Shown: positions 15,553-23,950 of the stretch, one piece after another
How the letters are laid out: each line of letters starts with the position of its first letter
How positions within the stretch are numbered: the first letter of the stretch is position 1
Origin: Aquipuribacter sp051216895
GTDB taxonomy: Bacteria; Actinomycetota; Actinomycetes; Actinomycetales; JBBAYJ01
Assembly (NCBI RefSeq): GCF_051216895.1
Contig: NZ_JBPKAO010000006.1
Span: 62,001-126,000, forward strand
DNA: 64,000 bases
Reading direction: 5' to 3'
Translations under genes and position numbers: made by a program
Notes under the pieces: generated by a model
Told to the model about the DNA's origin: nothing
Seen by the model: only the letters and a program-made list of their open reading frames with translations
The model's database searches: none

Positions 15553-17241
15553 GTGACCAAGGTGCTGCAGGCGCGTACGGCCCCGGCGTGGTTCCTGCTG
15601 CTGCTCGTGGCGGTGTACGCGGCCACCGCCTCCTACGACGGCCGGGCGGTCAACGACGTGCACAGCGCGGCCCACGCCGCCTGGAGCCTGGCCACCCGCG
15701 GCACGCTGGACCTGTCCGGCGTCGACCTGCCCTACGACCAGGCGTGGACGAAGGAGGTGGGCGACGCCGAGTACAGCAACCGCTTCCCGGGGGTCGTCCT
15801 GGCCGGCGTCCCGACCTACCTGCTCTGGCAGCCCTCCCTGCCCCTGGTGGCGCCGTCGGCGCTGGCGGCGGCGACGACCTCCGCCGTCGGGGTCACCGGG
15901 TTCCTGGTCGCTCTGCGGCGCCTCGTGCCCACTCCCTGGGCCTGGGCCGGGGCGGCGGGGATGGCCCTGGGGACGGGCGTCTGGTCGGTCGCGGCCGACG
16001 GGCTGTGGGGTCACGGCCCGGCGGTGATGTGGCTGGGGCTGGCGGCGGCCGGTCTCGCCGTCGGTGGTCGGGGTCGGGTGGTGGTGGGCGTCGCGTCGGC
16101 CGGTGCGGTGCTCACCCGGCCGCACCTGGCCGTGGCGCTGGTGGTGGCCGCGGCGGTCCTGTGGCGCCGCGACCGGGCCGGCGCCGTGGCCACGGTGCTG
16201 GGCGTCGCGGTCGGGGCCTCCGCCCTGCTGGTCTACGGGCGGGTGCTGTTCGCGACGTGGTCCCCGGTCGGTCCCTACGAGCTGTACGGGCCGGCCCGCG
16301 CCCTGGCGGACGGTGTCGCCTCGGGAGCCTCACCCGTCCTGTGGCGCCTGGAGAACGCGGCGATGGCGGTGGTGTCACCCCGGGTGGGTGTGCTGCCGGC
16401 CCACCCGGCCCTGCTCCTGGCGCTGTGGGCCCTGGCCCACCGGGTCCGGGACGCCCCCCGCCTGCCGGTCGCGCTGGCGCTCGGCGGCCTCGCCTACGCG
16501 GCGGTGGCGCTGGTCCTGACCCGGGTCTCCGGCGGCTTCGGCTTCTGGGGCAACCGCACGCTGCTGGAGTCGGTGGTGCTGGTGTGGCCGTTGCTGGTCT
16601 GGGCGCTCGCCGGGCACCGTGGCGGGACGACGTTCCGGCTGCTGCTGAGCCTGTCGCTGGCCTGGGCCGTCGCCTTCCACACCCTCGGGGCGCTGGTGCC
16701 CCTCGCCGGCGGGCCGGACGCGGACAGCCTGCTGCACTGGCAGGTGCCCTCGGCGCTGCGCGGCCCGGAGCCGTGGCGCGTCGTCGTGGCGGTGCTGCTC
16801 GGCACCGTCGCCGGGGTCGTGGCGTGGCGGCTGTCCCGCCCGCCGACGCCGGCGGGCGCGACCTCCGGGCCTCAGCCCTCCGAGGGCTCGCCGGGGGCGG
16901 CGAGCAGCGACGCCAGCACCTCGGCGGCCGCGTCGACGTCCTCGTCGCCCAGGTCCAGGTGGGTCACGGCCCGCACCATGCGCGGTCCGAGCGCGGACAC
17001 CCGGACCCCTCGCTCGGCCGCGGCCGCGGCGACCTCGGCCCCGGTGCGCGCACCGGTGCGCAGCACGACGATGTTGCTGTGGACGCCGGCCACGTCGACG
17101 CTGCCCGGGGCGGCCGCGTGGCAGGCCTCGGCCAGGCGGCGCGCCCGGGCGTGGTCGTCGGCGAGGCGCTCGACGTGGTGGTCCAGGGCGTGCAGGCAGG
17201 CCGCGGCGAGGACGCCCGCCTGCCGCATGCCGCCGCCGTAG
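15553..17241 (+). CDS. Multi-pass membrane protein, GT-C-like, with an open frame running antisense into ltaE
   Basis: A 562-codon frame. Residues 1-about 435 contain 10-12 hydrophobic helices and a first periplasmic loop with NDVHSAAHAAWSLATRG and YSNRFPGV, resembling actinobacterial GT-C (dolichyl-phosphate-mannose type) glycosyltransferases; I cannot name a family with certainty. It starts at a GTG 7 nt after the kinase stop, so it is co-transcribed. The recognisable membrane part ends near 16865, but no stop codon occurs until 17241, giving a 120-residue Ser/Arg/Ala-rich tail wholly antisense to the threonine aldolase gene. That tail is probably non-functional sequence read through. Confidence 0.7.
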   Translation: MTKVLQARTAPAWFLLLLVAVYAATASYDGRAVNDVHSAAHAAWSLATRGTLDLSGVDLPYDQAWTKEVGDAEYSNRFPGVVLAGVPTYLLWQPSLPLVAPSALAAATTSAVGVTGFLVALRRLVPTPWAWAGAAGMALGTGVWSVAADGLWGHGPAVMWLGLAAAGLAVGGRGRVVVGVASAGAVLTRPHLAVALVVAAAVLWRRDRAGAVATVLGVAVGASALLVYGRVLFATWSPVGPYELYGPARALADGVASGASPVLWRLENAAMAVVSPRVGVLPAHPALLLALWALAHRVRDAPRLPVALALGGLAYAAVALVLTRVSGGFGFWGNRTLLESVVLVWPLLVWALAGHRGGTTFRLLLSLSLAWAVAFHTLGALVPLAGGPDADSLLHWQVPSALRGPEPWRVVVAVLLGTVAGVVAWRLSRPPTPAGATSGPQPSEGSPGAASSDASTSAAASTSSSPRSRWVTARTMRGPSADTRTPRSAAAAATSAPVRAPVRSTTMLLWTPATSTLPGAAAWQASARRRARAWSSARRSTWWSRACRQAAARTPACRMPPP

Positions 17242-17975
17242 CGCTTGCGCAGCACACGGGCCCGTGCGATCCGCTCCGCCGAGGCGACCAGCACCGACCC
17301 GACCGGGGCGCCGAGGCCCTTGGACAGGCAGACGGAGACCGTGTCGGCCAACCCGCCGTAGACCGGCAGCGGGACCCCGGTCGCGACGTGCGCGTTCCAC
17401 AGCCTGGCCCCGTCCAGGTGCACCGCCACCCCGGCCTCGGCCGTCCCGGCCCGCAACGCCTGGAGCTGCTCCAGCGGCTGCACCGTCCCGCCGCCGAAGT
17501 TGTGGGTGTTCTCGACCGCGACGGCCGCCGTCGACACCAGGTGCTCACCGGCGTCCGGGGCCATCAGCGTGAGCGGCACCGCGGCGTCCAGCACGCGGCC
17601 CGGGTTGCCGCCGTCGACCAGCCCGTCGGACCAGGTCCGGGTGGTGATCCCGCCCAGGGCGCCGTGACCCCCCAGCTCGGCGCGCAGCACGTGGCTGGTG
17701 ACGTCGGCCAGCAGCTCCTGACCGGGCTCGACGACGAGCCGGACGCCGACCATGTTGGCCATCGACCCGGACGGGAAGAACAGCCCGGCCTCGTGCCCCA
17801 GCATCGCCGCCACCCGCTCCTGCAGCTGCTGCAGGGTCGGGTCCTCGCGGTAGACGTCGTCGCCCACCACCGCCCCGGCCATCGCCTCGCGCATGGCCGG
17901 CGTCGGTGCGGTGAGGGTGTCCGAGCGCAGGTCGACGACCCGGCCCAGCGGGCCGGCCGTGGGGCGGCGACTCAC
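16872..17975 (-). CDS. ltaE: Low-specificity L-threonine aldolase
   Basis: A 367-residue PLP enzyme (fold type I, beta-eliminating lyase family) that cleaves L-threonine to glycine and acetaldehyde. It begins VVDLRSDTLTAPTPAMREAMA (about residues 13-33), with DDVYREDPT following. FFPSGSMANMVGVRL, VENTHNFGGGTV and HLDGARLWNAHVATGV come next, and the PLP-lysine segment is SVCLSKGLGAPVGSVL. It overlaps the aroG gene by GTGA and is the second gene of that operon. A reading frame of the convergent membrane protein lies across its 3' third. Confidence 0.92.
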   Translation of the reverse strand: MSRRPTAGPLGRVVDLRSDTLTAPTPAMREAMAGAVVGDDVYREDPTLQQLQERVAAMLGHEAGLFFPSGSMANMVGVRLVVEPGQELLADVTSHVLRAELGGHGALGGITTRTWSDGLVDGGNPGRVLDAAVPLTLMAPDAGEHLVSTAAVAVENTHNFGGGTVQPLEQLQALRAGTAEAGVAVHLDGARLWNAHVATGVPLPVYGGLADTVSVCLSKGLGAPVGSVLVASAERIARARVLRKRYGGGMRQAGVLAAACLHALDHHVERLADDHARARRLAEACHAAAPGSVDVAGVHSNIVVLRTGARTGAEVAAAAAERGVRVSALGPRMVRAVTHLDLGDEDVDAAAEVLASLLAAPGEPSEG

Positions 17976-19291
17976 CGCTGACCGAGCATCTCGGCGACGA
18001 GGAAGGCCATCTCCAGGCTCTGCTGGTGGTTCAGGCGCGGGTCGCAGACGGACTCGTAGCGCGTCGCCAGGGCCGCGTCGGAGATCTCGTCCGAGCCACC
18101 CATGCACTCGGTGACGTCGTCGCCGGTCAGCTCGACGTGCAGCCCGCCGGGGACGGTGCCCAGCGCCCGGTGAACCTCGAAGAAGCCCCGGACCTCGTCG
18201 ATGACGTCGTCGAAGCGCCGGGTCTTGTAGCCGCTGGCGGAGGAGAAGGTGTTGCCGTGCATCGGGTCGGTGATCCAGAGCGGCTGGGCACCGGAACCCG
18301 CGACCTTCTCGACCACCGCGGGCAGCACGTCGCGGATCCTGCCCGCGCCCATCCGGGTGATGAACGTCAGCCGACCGGGGGTCCGGTCAGGGTCCAGCCT
18401 GTCGATCAGGGCCAGCGCGTCGTCCGGCGTGGTGGTCGGACCGAGCTTGACCCCGATCGGGTTCTGCACCCGGGCAGCCAGGTCGATGTGCGCCCCGTCG
18501 AGCTTCCTCGTGCGCTCCCCGATCCAGATGAAGTGCGCCGACGTGGCGTACGGCGCCCCTGTGCGGGAGTCGATCCGGGTCAGCGCCCGCTCGTAGTCCA
18601 GCAGCAGCGCCTCGTGGCTGGCGAAGAACTCGACCCCGCGCAGCGCGTCGAAGTCCGCACCGCAGGCGGCCATGAACCGCATCGCCTTGTCGATCTCTCG
18701 GGCCACGGCGTCGTAGCGCGCATGGGCCGGGTTCGCGGTGAAGCCGCGGTTCCACTCGTGCACCTGCCGCAGGTCGGCGAAGCCGCCCGTGGTGAACGCG
18801 CGGATCAGGTTCAACGTCGAGGCAGCGGTGTGGTACGCCCGTACCAGACGCTGCGGGTCGTGCCGTCGGGCCGCCTCGGTGAACTCGTAGGCGTTGACGG
18901 CGTCCCCCCGGTAGGCGGGCAGGGTCACGCCCTCCCGGGTCTCGGAGTCGTTGCTGCGGGGCTTGGCGAACTGCCCGGCCATCCGGCCCATCTTGACCAC
19001 GGGCAGACCGCCGCCGTACATCAGGACCACGGCCATCTGCAGGACGGTCTTGACCCGTCGACGGATGGCGTCGGCGGTCGCGTCGGCGAAGGTCTCGGCG
19101 CAGTCGCCCCCCTGGAGCAGGAACGACTCGCCTCGCGCCGCCGAGGCCAGGCGGTCGCGCAGGTCGTCGCACTCCCCCGCGAACACCAGCGGCGGGAAGG
19201 TGCGCAGCTCCGCGGTCGCAGCGGACAGGGCGTCGGTGTCGGACCAGCTGGGCTGCTGGGCAGCCTCGAGGTCGGGCCAGGCGAGACTCAC
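17972..19291 (-). CDS. aroG: Class II 3-deoxy-7-phosphoheptulonate synthase
   Basis: A 439-residue type II DAHP synthase, first enzyme of the shikimate pathway (PEP plus erythrose 4-phosphate). Type II landmarks: FLLQGGDCAETFAD (about residues 57-70), VVKMGRMAGQFAKPRS, WITDPMHGNTFSS (metal/PEP site) and GGLHVELTGDDVTECMGG near the end. The length is slightly below M. tuberculosis AroG (462), which lies in the same context (Rv2178c). The GTG has a TACGCT -10 box 6 nt upstream. It is 28 nt from the upstream plsC stop. Confidence 0.95.
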   Translation of the reverse strand: MSLAWPDLEAAQQPSWSDTDALSAATAELRTFPPLVFAGECDDLRDRLASAARGESFLLQGGDCAETFADATADAIRRRVKTVLQMAVVLMYGGGLPVVKMGRMAGQFAKPRSNDSETREGVTLPAYRGDAVNAYEFTEAARRHDPQRLVRAYHTAASTLNLIRAFTTGGFADLRQVHEWNRGFTANPAHARYDAVAREIDKAMRFMAACGADFDALRGVEFFASHEALLLDYERALTRIDSRTGAPYATSAHFIWIGERTRKLDGAHIDLAARVQNPIGVKLGPTTTPDDALALIDRLDPDRTPGRLTFITRMGAGRIRDVLPAVVEKVAGSGAQPLWITDPMHGNTFSSASGYKTRRFDDVIDEVRGFFEVHRALGTVPGGLHVELTGDDVTECMGGSDEISDAALATRYESVCDPRLNHQQSLEMAFLVAEMLGQR

Positions 19292-19297
19292 GGGACC

Positions 19298-19303
19298 AGC
19301 GTA
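19298..19303 (-). promoter_or_regulatory. Putative -10 box for aroG-ltaE
   Basis: TACGCT (minus strand) is 6 nt from the aroG GTG, again the leaderless geometry. Confidence 0.55.
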
Positions 19304-19319
19304 GGTCCGCGGGGACGCC

Positions 19320-20321
19320 TTATCTGCCGCGGTCCGTCTGCTGGTCCGCGGCGCCGTCGGCGTCGACGTCCCGGCGCAGGTCGTCGCGGGCGACGTCCTG
19401 CGGCTCGACGGGCGCCTCCGAGGCTGCTCCTGCGACTGCTTCTGCGTCTGGCTCTGCGGCTGCGGCCGCCCCGCCGGGTGCCTCGACCCCGTCCTCGTCC
19501 GCGGCGTCGCCCGCCGACGTGTAGTCCCCGGGCGACAGGTCGTCGCCGAACAGGCGCTCCGACAGCCGGGACGTGTCCCGGCCGGTGATCCGCTCGACGG
19601 TGCCGAGGACGTCCCCGACGACCCGCGCCCGCTTCTCCGACGCCAGCCGCTCCTTGGCCACGGCCGCGTACTCGTCGACGTACTCCTGGCCGGACAGCCG
19701 CATCAGCTCGTACATGATCTCGTCCGTCACCGACCGCAGCACGTGGCGGTCGTCGGCCATGCCGTCGTAGCGGGAGAAGTCCAACGGACGACCGATGACG
19801 ATGCCGACCCGGTGGATGCTGGGCAGCTTGCGGCCGATGGGCTGGACCTTGTCGGTGCCGATCATCGCCACGGGGATTACGGGGACCCGGCTCTCCAGGG
19901 CCATCTTGGCCACGCCCACCTTGCCGCGGTACAGCCGGGTGTCCGGCGAGCGCGTCCCCTCGGGGTAGATGCCCAGCAGGTCACCGCGGCGCAGGACGCG
20001 CAGCCCCGAGCGCAGCGCCGCCTCGCTGGCCTGGCCGCCGCTGCGGTCGACCGGCAGCTGTCCGACCCCCTTGAAGAACAACGCCTTGGCGCGGCCCTTC
20101 ACCCCGGTCCCGGTGAAGTACTCCATCTTGGCCAGGAAGGTCAGGCGGCGCTTGAGCATCAGCGGCAGGAAGATCGAGTCCGAGAACGACAGGTGGTTGG
20201 AGGCGAGGATCGCGCCCCCGGTGGTCGGCACGTGCTCGGCCCCGCGCACCCAGGGCCGGAACAACGACCTCAGCACCGGGCCGAGGACGGTCTTGACCAT
20301 CCAGTAGAACCACACCGTCAC
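19320..20321 (-). CDS. plsC: 1-acyl-sn-glycerol-3-phosphate acyltransferase (PlsC family)
   Basis: A 333-residue enzyme that acylates lysophosphatidate to phosphatidate in membrane lipid synthesis. The acyltransferase motif HX4D is seen as ASNHLSFSD (about residues 40-48), motif III as GIYPEGTRSPDTRLYRGK (about 116-133), then VPVIPVAMIG. After residue about 220 comes a linker and an Ala/Glu/Asp-rich acidic tail of about 70 residues, longer than in typical PlsC. The syntenic mycobacterial gene is Rv2182c. Several GTG codons could be the start; 20321 is taken because a CAGCAT -10-like box lies 7 nt upstream. Confidence 0.88.
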   Translation of the reverse strand: MTVWFYWMVKTVLGPVLRSLFRPWVRGAEHVPTTGGAILASNHLSFSDSIFLPLMLKRRLTFLAKMEYFTGTGVKGRAKALFFKGVGQLPVDRSGGQASEAALRSGLRVLRRGDLLGIYPEGTRSPDTRLYRGKVGVAKMALESRVPVIPVAMIGTDKVQPIGRKLPSIHRVGIVIGRPLDFSRYDGMADDRHVLRSVTDEIMYELMRLSGQEYVDEYAAVAKERLASEKRARVVGDVLGTVERITGRDTSRLSERLFGDDLSPGDYTSAGDAADEDGVEAPGGAAAAAEPDAEAVAGAASEAPVEPQDVARDDLRRDVDADGAADQQTDRGR

Positions 20322-20333
20322 CCAGGCGATGCT

Positions 20334-20345
20334 GTCACATGTGAC
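20334..20345. promoter_or_regulatory. 12-bp perfect palindrome between plsC and the esterase gene
   Basis: GTCACATGTGAC sits in the 78-bp divergent gap, upstream of both starts, where an operator would be expected. The protein that might bind it is unknown. A chance palindrome cannot be excluded. Confidence 0.3.
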
Positions 20346-20399
20346 CCCGGTCGGCTCACGTCATGGTGATCAGGCCACCCGACGTGCGACCATCGCCGT

Positions 20400-21224
20400 G
20401 TGCCGATCCTCCCGGGAGCAGAGACGTTCCAGGCCGACGGCGGCGACGTCGCGGTGCTGCTGGTCCACGGCTTCACCGGGACGCCCCAGTCCCTGCGCGA
20501 CTGGGGGGAGCACCACGCCGCCGCCGGCCTGACGGTCCGCCTGCCGCGGCTCCCCGGCCACGGCACCTCGTGGCAGGAGCTCAACCGGACGCGGTGGCAG
20601 GACTGGTACGCCTGCGTGGAGCGCGAGCTGCTGGACCTGGCCGTCGACCACACCGTCGTGGTGGCCGGTCTGTCGATGGGGGGTGCGCTGGCCCTGCGGC
20701 TGGCCCAGGAGCACCCCGACCAGGTGGCCGGGCTGGTGCTGGTCAACCCGGCGGTGCTGAGCGAGGACCGGCGCCTGGCGGCGCTGCCCGTCCTGCGCCA
20801 CCTGGTGGGCTCCTTCCCCGCCATCGGCAACGACATCCGCAAGCAGGGACCCACCGAGCTCGCCTACGACCGCACCCCGCTGCACGCGGCCTGGACCACG
20901 ACCCGGCTCCTGGACGTGGTCCGGGGCGACCTGCCGCGGGTGACGGCCCCCCTGCTGGTGCTGCACAGCCCGCAGGACCACGTGGTGCCGCCGTCGTCGA
21001 CCGCCGCCGTGCTCGCCGGGGTGTCCTCCCCCGACGTCCGCGACGTCGTCCTCGCCGACTCCTACCACGTGGCCACGCTGGACCACGACGCCCCGACGAT
21101 CTTCGAGGAGTCCCTGGCGTTCGTCCGCCGCGTCACCGACCGGACCGCCACCGCGGCGGGAGCTGGTGCGGCGGGAGCTGGTGCGGCGGGACCCGGCGCG
21201 GACGCCTCGGGGTCCGACGCATGA
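20400..21224 (+). CDS. Alpha/beta-hydrolase, carboxylesterase Est30-like
   Basis: A 274-residue serine hydrolase. It has VLLVHGFTGTPQSLRDWGEH (oxyanion loop, about residues 19-38) and LPGHGTSW. The nucleophile elbow is GLSMGG (Ser near 94), with the acid in HSPQDHVVP (about 203) and the His in DSYHVATLDHD (about 224). This pattern matches bacterial monoacylglycerol lipases and Est30 carboxylesterases. The last 25 residues are an Ala/Gly tail with a repeated AGAGAAGAGAAG run. It overlaps the next gene by ATGA. The divergent PlsC may hint at lipid metabolism; the true substrate is unknown. Confidence 0.85.
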   Translation: MPILPGAETFQADGGDVAVLLVHGFTGTPQSLRDWGEHHAAAGLTVRLPRLPGHGTSWQELNRTRWQDWYACVERELLDLAVDHTVVVAGLSMGGALALRLAQEHPDQVAGLVLVNPAVLSEDRRLAALPVLRHLVGSFPAIGNDIRKQGPTELAYDRTPLHAAWTTTRLLDVVRGDLPRVTAPLLVLHSPQDHVVPPSSTAAVLAGVSSPDVRDVVLADSYHVATLDHDAPTIFEESLAFVRRVTDRTATAAGAGAAGAGAAGPGADASGSDA

Positions 21225-21922
21225 GCGGCCCGGACGCCGGTCGCGGACCCGACGGGGGCGAGCACCCGCTCGACGTCGACGCCCGCTTCGCCGACATCAT
21301 CGCCCACTTCCACGACGACGAGCCGACCCGACCGACCGTGGTCGACGGGTACGCCGACCCCGAGGGGACCGACGACTCGACGAGCACCGGCAGCCGCACC
21401 GGTGAGGACGGGACCGCGTCGCCCTCCGCGGGCCGGACGCCGCCCGAGGCCCCCGACCGGGAGCACCCGGACCGGGAGCCGCCCGCCCCGGGCGCCGACG
21501 CCGCCCGTCCCGACGCCGCCCGTCCCGACGCCGCCTCGACCGTCCCGCCCGAGCGTGCAGCCCCCTCGGCCGACCCGGTCCGTGACCTGTCCGCCCCCGC
21601 CGACCTCGCCGCCATGCGCCGCTCCTACGAGGCCCGGATCGCGGCCGAGGTGGACCGCGCCGTGGACGGCCCGGACGGCGGCCACTTCGTCCCCGCCGAA
21701 CCACCGCCCCTGCCCCGGCCCGACCTGCCCGGACGGCTCGCCTGGACGGCCGTCCTGGCGGGCCCTGTGCTGCTCCTGCTGTGCGCGCTGCTGTGGCGGT
21801 CGGTCCCGTCCTGGGTGCTGGGCAGCATCGTGACGGCCGTCGTGGTGGGCTTCGGCTACCTCGTCTGGCGGCTGCCGAGGACCCGTGATCGCGACGACCC
21901 GGGTGACGGTGCCATTGTGTGA
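21221..21922 (+). CDS. Membrane protein with long acidic, Pro-rich cytoplasmic domain
   Basis: A 233-residue protein. Residues 1-about 150 are Asp/Pro/Arg-rich and probably disordered, starting MSGPDAGRGPDGGEHPLDVD then ARFADIIAHFHD; they include duplicated AARPD units. A conserved HFVPAEPPPLPRPDLPGR segment (about 156-173) precedes two transmembrane helices. The FVPxEPPPLPRPD motif is common in uncharacterised actinobacterial membrane proteins. It is coupled by ATGA to the esterase and followed 1-2 nt later by the TIGR00300 gene. Function unknown. Confidence 0.75.
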   Translation: MSGPDAGRGPDGGEHPLDVDARFADIIAHFHDDEPTRPTVVDGYADPEGTDDSTSTGSRTGEDGTASPSAGRTPPEAPDREHPDREPPAPGADAARPDAARPDAASTVPPERAAPSADPVRDLSAPADLAAMRRSYEARIAAEVDRAVDGPDGGHFVPAEPPPLPRPDLPGRLAWTAVLAGPVLLLLCALLWRSVPSWVLGSIVTAVVVGFGYLVWRLPRTRDRDDPGDGAIV

Positions 21923-21925
21923 CGT

Positions 21926-23191
21926 GTGACCACGTCCCCCCCCTCCAGCACCGGTCCCCGTGAGCTCGTCGAGCTGACCGGCCACGTCCTCGACACCGGC
22001 CTCTTCACCCTCGTCCTGGACGACGTCCGGGCCCTCGGCGGCGACTACGAGGTCGTCCGCTTCGACGTCGGCAAGGACAAGGACGACAGCAGCACCGTCC
22101 GGCTGGCGGTGACGGCGCCCGACGCGCGCACCCTGGACTCCGTCGTCATGCGGCTGCACACCCACGGCGCGAACCTCGTCGAGGTCGAGCCCGCCCGCCT
22201 GGAGCCGGTGGAGCGGGACGGGGTGTTCCCGGTGGACTTCTACGCCACCACCAACCTGCCCACGCAGGTCCGCCTGGGCGAGTCCTGGTTCACCGTGGAG
22301 AACCCGGAGATGGACTGCGGCATCGTCGTGGAGCGGGAGCCCGGCTCCGGCGACGTGACGTCCGTGCGCACCGTCCCGGTCAGCGACGTCCGCGCCGGGA
22401 CCCAGGTCGTCTGCGGCGCCGTCGGGGTCCGGGTGACCCTGCCCGCCGCCCGCGGCGACGAGGGCGGGTTCACCTTCATGCAGTCGGAGGTGTCCAGCGA
22501 GAAGCCGCAGGCGCTCGTGGTGCAGCAGATCGCCCAGGAGATGCGCGAGGTCCGGGCGGCGGGGCAGCGGGTGCTGTGGGTGCTGGGCCCCGCGGTCGTC
22601 CACACCGGGGCGGCCCCGTCGATGGCCGCCCTGGTGCGGGGCGGCTGGGTCGACGTGATGTTCGGCGGCAACGCCATCGCCACGCACGACGTCGAGCAGT
22701 CCATCTACGGCACGTCGTTGGGGGTCGACCTGTCGGCGGGCCGCGGGGTGGAGCACGGGCACGAGCACCACCTGCGGGCCATCAACGCGGTCCGTTCGGC
22801 CGGGTCGCTGGTCGCCGCCGTCGAGCAGGGCGTCGTGAGCAGCGGGATCATGCACGCGCTGGTCAGCCAGGGCAAGCAGTTCGTCCTGGTCGGCTCGGTG
22901 CGCGACGACGGGCCGCTGCCCGACGTGCACACCGACGTGCTCGAGGGCCAGCGCGCGATGCGCGCCGCGCTGACCGACGTGGGGTTCTGCATCGTGGTCG
23001 CGACCATGCTCCACGGCGTGGCCACCGGCAACGTGCTGCCCGGGCACATCCCGCTCGTCTGCGTCGACATCAACCCCGCCACGGTGACCAAGCTGTCGGA
23101 CCGCGGCTCGGCCCACGCCCGCGGCGTGGTCACCGACGTGGGGCTGTTCTGCGCCGCCCTCGCCCGGGAGCTCACCGGCCAGGAGACCTGA
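21926..23191 (+). CDS. TIGR00300 / LOR-SDH conserved-region enzyme, putative ornithine cyclodeaminase
   Basis: A 421-residue soluble protein of the TIGR00300 family. It starts VELTGHVLDTGLFTLVLDDV, with the conserved HGANLVE and a middle that includes MDCGIVVE. The C-terminal nucleotide-binding half has LGPAVVHTGAAPSMAALV, VDVMFGGNAIATHDVE and HEHHLRAINAVRSAGS. The family is shared by archaea, cyanobacteria (C-terminal part of AgrE/ArgZ) and some actinobacteria; an archaeal member is reported to act as an NAD-dependent ornithine cyclodeaminase producing proline. The amidinotransferase (arginine dihydrolase) domain of AgrE is absent. The activity here is inferred by family only. It sits last in the esterase operon. 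Confidence 0.8.
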   Translation: MTTSPPSSTGPRELVELTGHVLDTGLFTLVLDDVRALGGDYEVVRFDVGKDKDDSSTVRLAVTAPDARTLDSVVMRLHTHGANLVEVEPARLEPVERDGVFPVDFYATTNLPTQVRLGESWFTVENPEMDCGIVVEREPGSGDVTSVRTVPVSDVRAGTQVVCGAVGVRVTLPAARGDEGGFTFMQSEVSSEKPQALVVQQIAQEMREVRAAGQRVLWVLGPAVVHTGAAPSMAALVRGGWVDVMFGGNAIATHDVEQSIYGTSLGVDLSAGRGVEHGHEHHLRAINAVRSAGSLVAAVEQGVVSSGIMHALVSQGKQFVLVGSVRDDGPLPDVHTDVLEGQRAMRAALTDVGFCIVVATMLHGVATGNVLPGHIPLVCVDINPATVTKLSDRGSAHARGVVTDVGLFCAALARELTGQET

Positions 23192-23211
23192 GCCGCCCGC
23201 TCCCCCGGCGT

Positions 23212-23284
23212 ACCGACCGGCGACACGACACGCGGCCCCGGTGGTCGAAGGCCCCGGTGGCCGCCGGCCGTGTCGCCGGTCGGT
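23212..23284. terminator. Bidirectional terminator: 16-bp perfect stem
   Basis: The 16 bases 23212-23227 (ACCGACCGGCGACACG) pair perfectly with 23269-23284, enclosing a 41-nt GC-rich loop that itself can fold (GCGGCC with GGCCGC). It fills the gap between the convergent TIGR00300 gene and the endonuclease-like gene. Confidence 0.7.
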
Positions 23285-23950
23285 TCAGCCGAGCGTGACC
23301 TCGACGAGGGTCGGGCGGGCCGGGAGCACCCTGGCCAGCAGCTCGGGCCGGCGACCGGGCTCCCCCGGCAGCGCCAGGCCGACCGCCTGCACGTCGCAGC
23401 CGAGCAGCCCGAGCGGTCGCGACGACGGCCGCTCGGCCGGCGTCGTGGCCGCGGCGTCGGGCGTCAGGTCCCGCAACCGCCGACCCAGCGTGTCACCGGC
23501 GGTCGTGCCCGGCAGCGGTCCGGCCACCACGGTGGGTACGCCGTCCGCGGCGAGCAGGGACACCAGGTGCGCGGCGAGCGCGGCCTGGTCGGCCTCGTCC
23601 CCACGGACGTCCAGCGTCGCCACCCGCAGCTGCTGACCACCGGTCAGCCGGGCGGTCACGACGGCCAGACCCCCACCGGCACCCCGGAACACGGTGGTCG
23701 ACGTCGGCTCGACCCGCAGCGACACGAGCACCGCCGCGCCGCCGGAGGCGCGTCCACCGGCCCCCACCACCAGGCCGACGTCGGAGCCGAGCGCCCCGAG
23801 CCGGTGGCTGCTGGCCAGGTGCACGGGCACCCGGTGCAGCAGCGCGACGTCGGCTGCGGTGTCGCGCAGCAGCCGCAGCAGACCACCCCGGCTGCCCCGG
23901 AACCGGTTCACGTCGGCGGCCACGACCCGCACCGTGGGCACGGCGCTCAT
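23285..23950 (-). CDS. Endonuclease/exonuclease/phosphatase-fold protein, divergent
   Basis: A 221-residue protein laid out like the EEP fold: VRVVAADVNRFRGSRGGLLRLLRDTAADVALLHRV (AxNVxRF start, Asn near residue 15), repeated beta strands, VVTARLTGGQQLRVATLDVRGD and PTVVAGPLPG. The usual catalytic Glu after ADVALLQE and the terminal SDHxP are replaced or missing (LLHRV; no SDH), so nuclease activity is doubtful. The ATG overlaps the glucokinase stop (ATGA), so the pair is co-translated. Confidence 0.6.
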   Translation of the reverse strand: MSAVPTVRVVAADVNRFRGSRGGLLRLLRDTAADVALLHRVPVHLASSHRLGALGSDVGLVVGAGGRASGGAAVLVSLRVEPTSTTVFRGAGGGLAVVTARLTGGQQLRVATLDVRGDEADQAALAAHLVSLLAADGVPTVVAGPLPGTTAGDTLGRRLRDLTPDAAATTPAERPSSRPLGLLGCDVQAVGLALPGEPGRRPELLARVLPARPTLVEVTLG

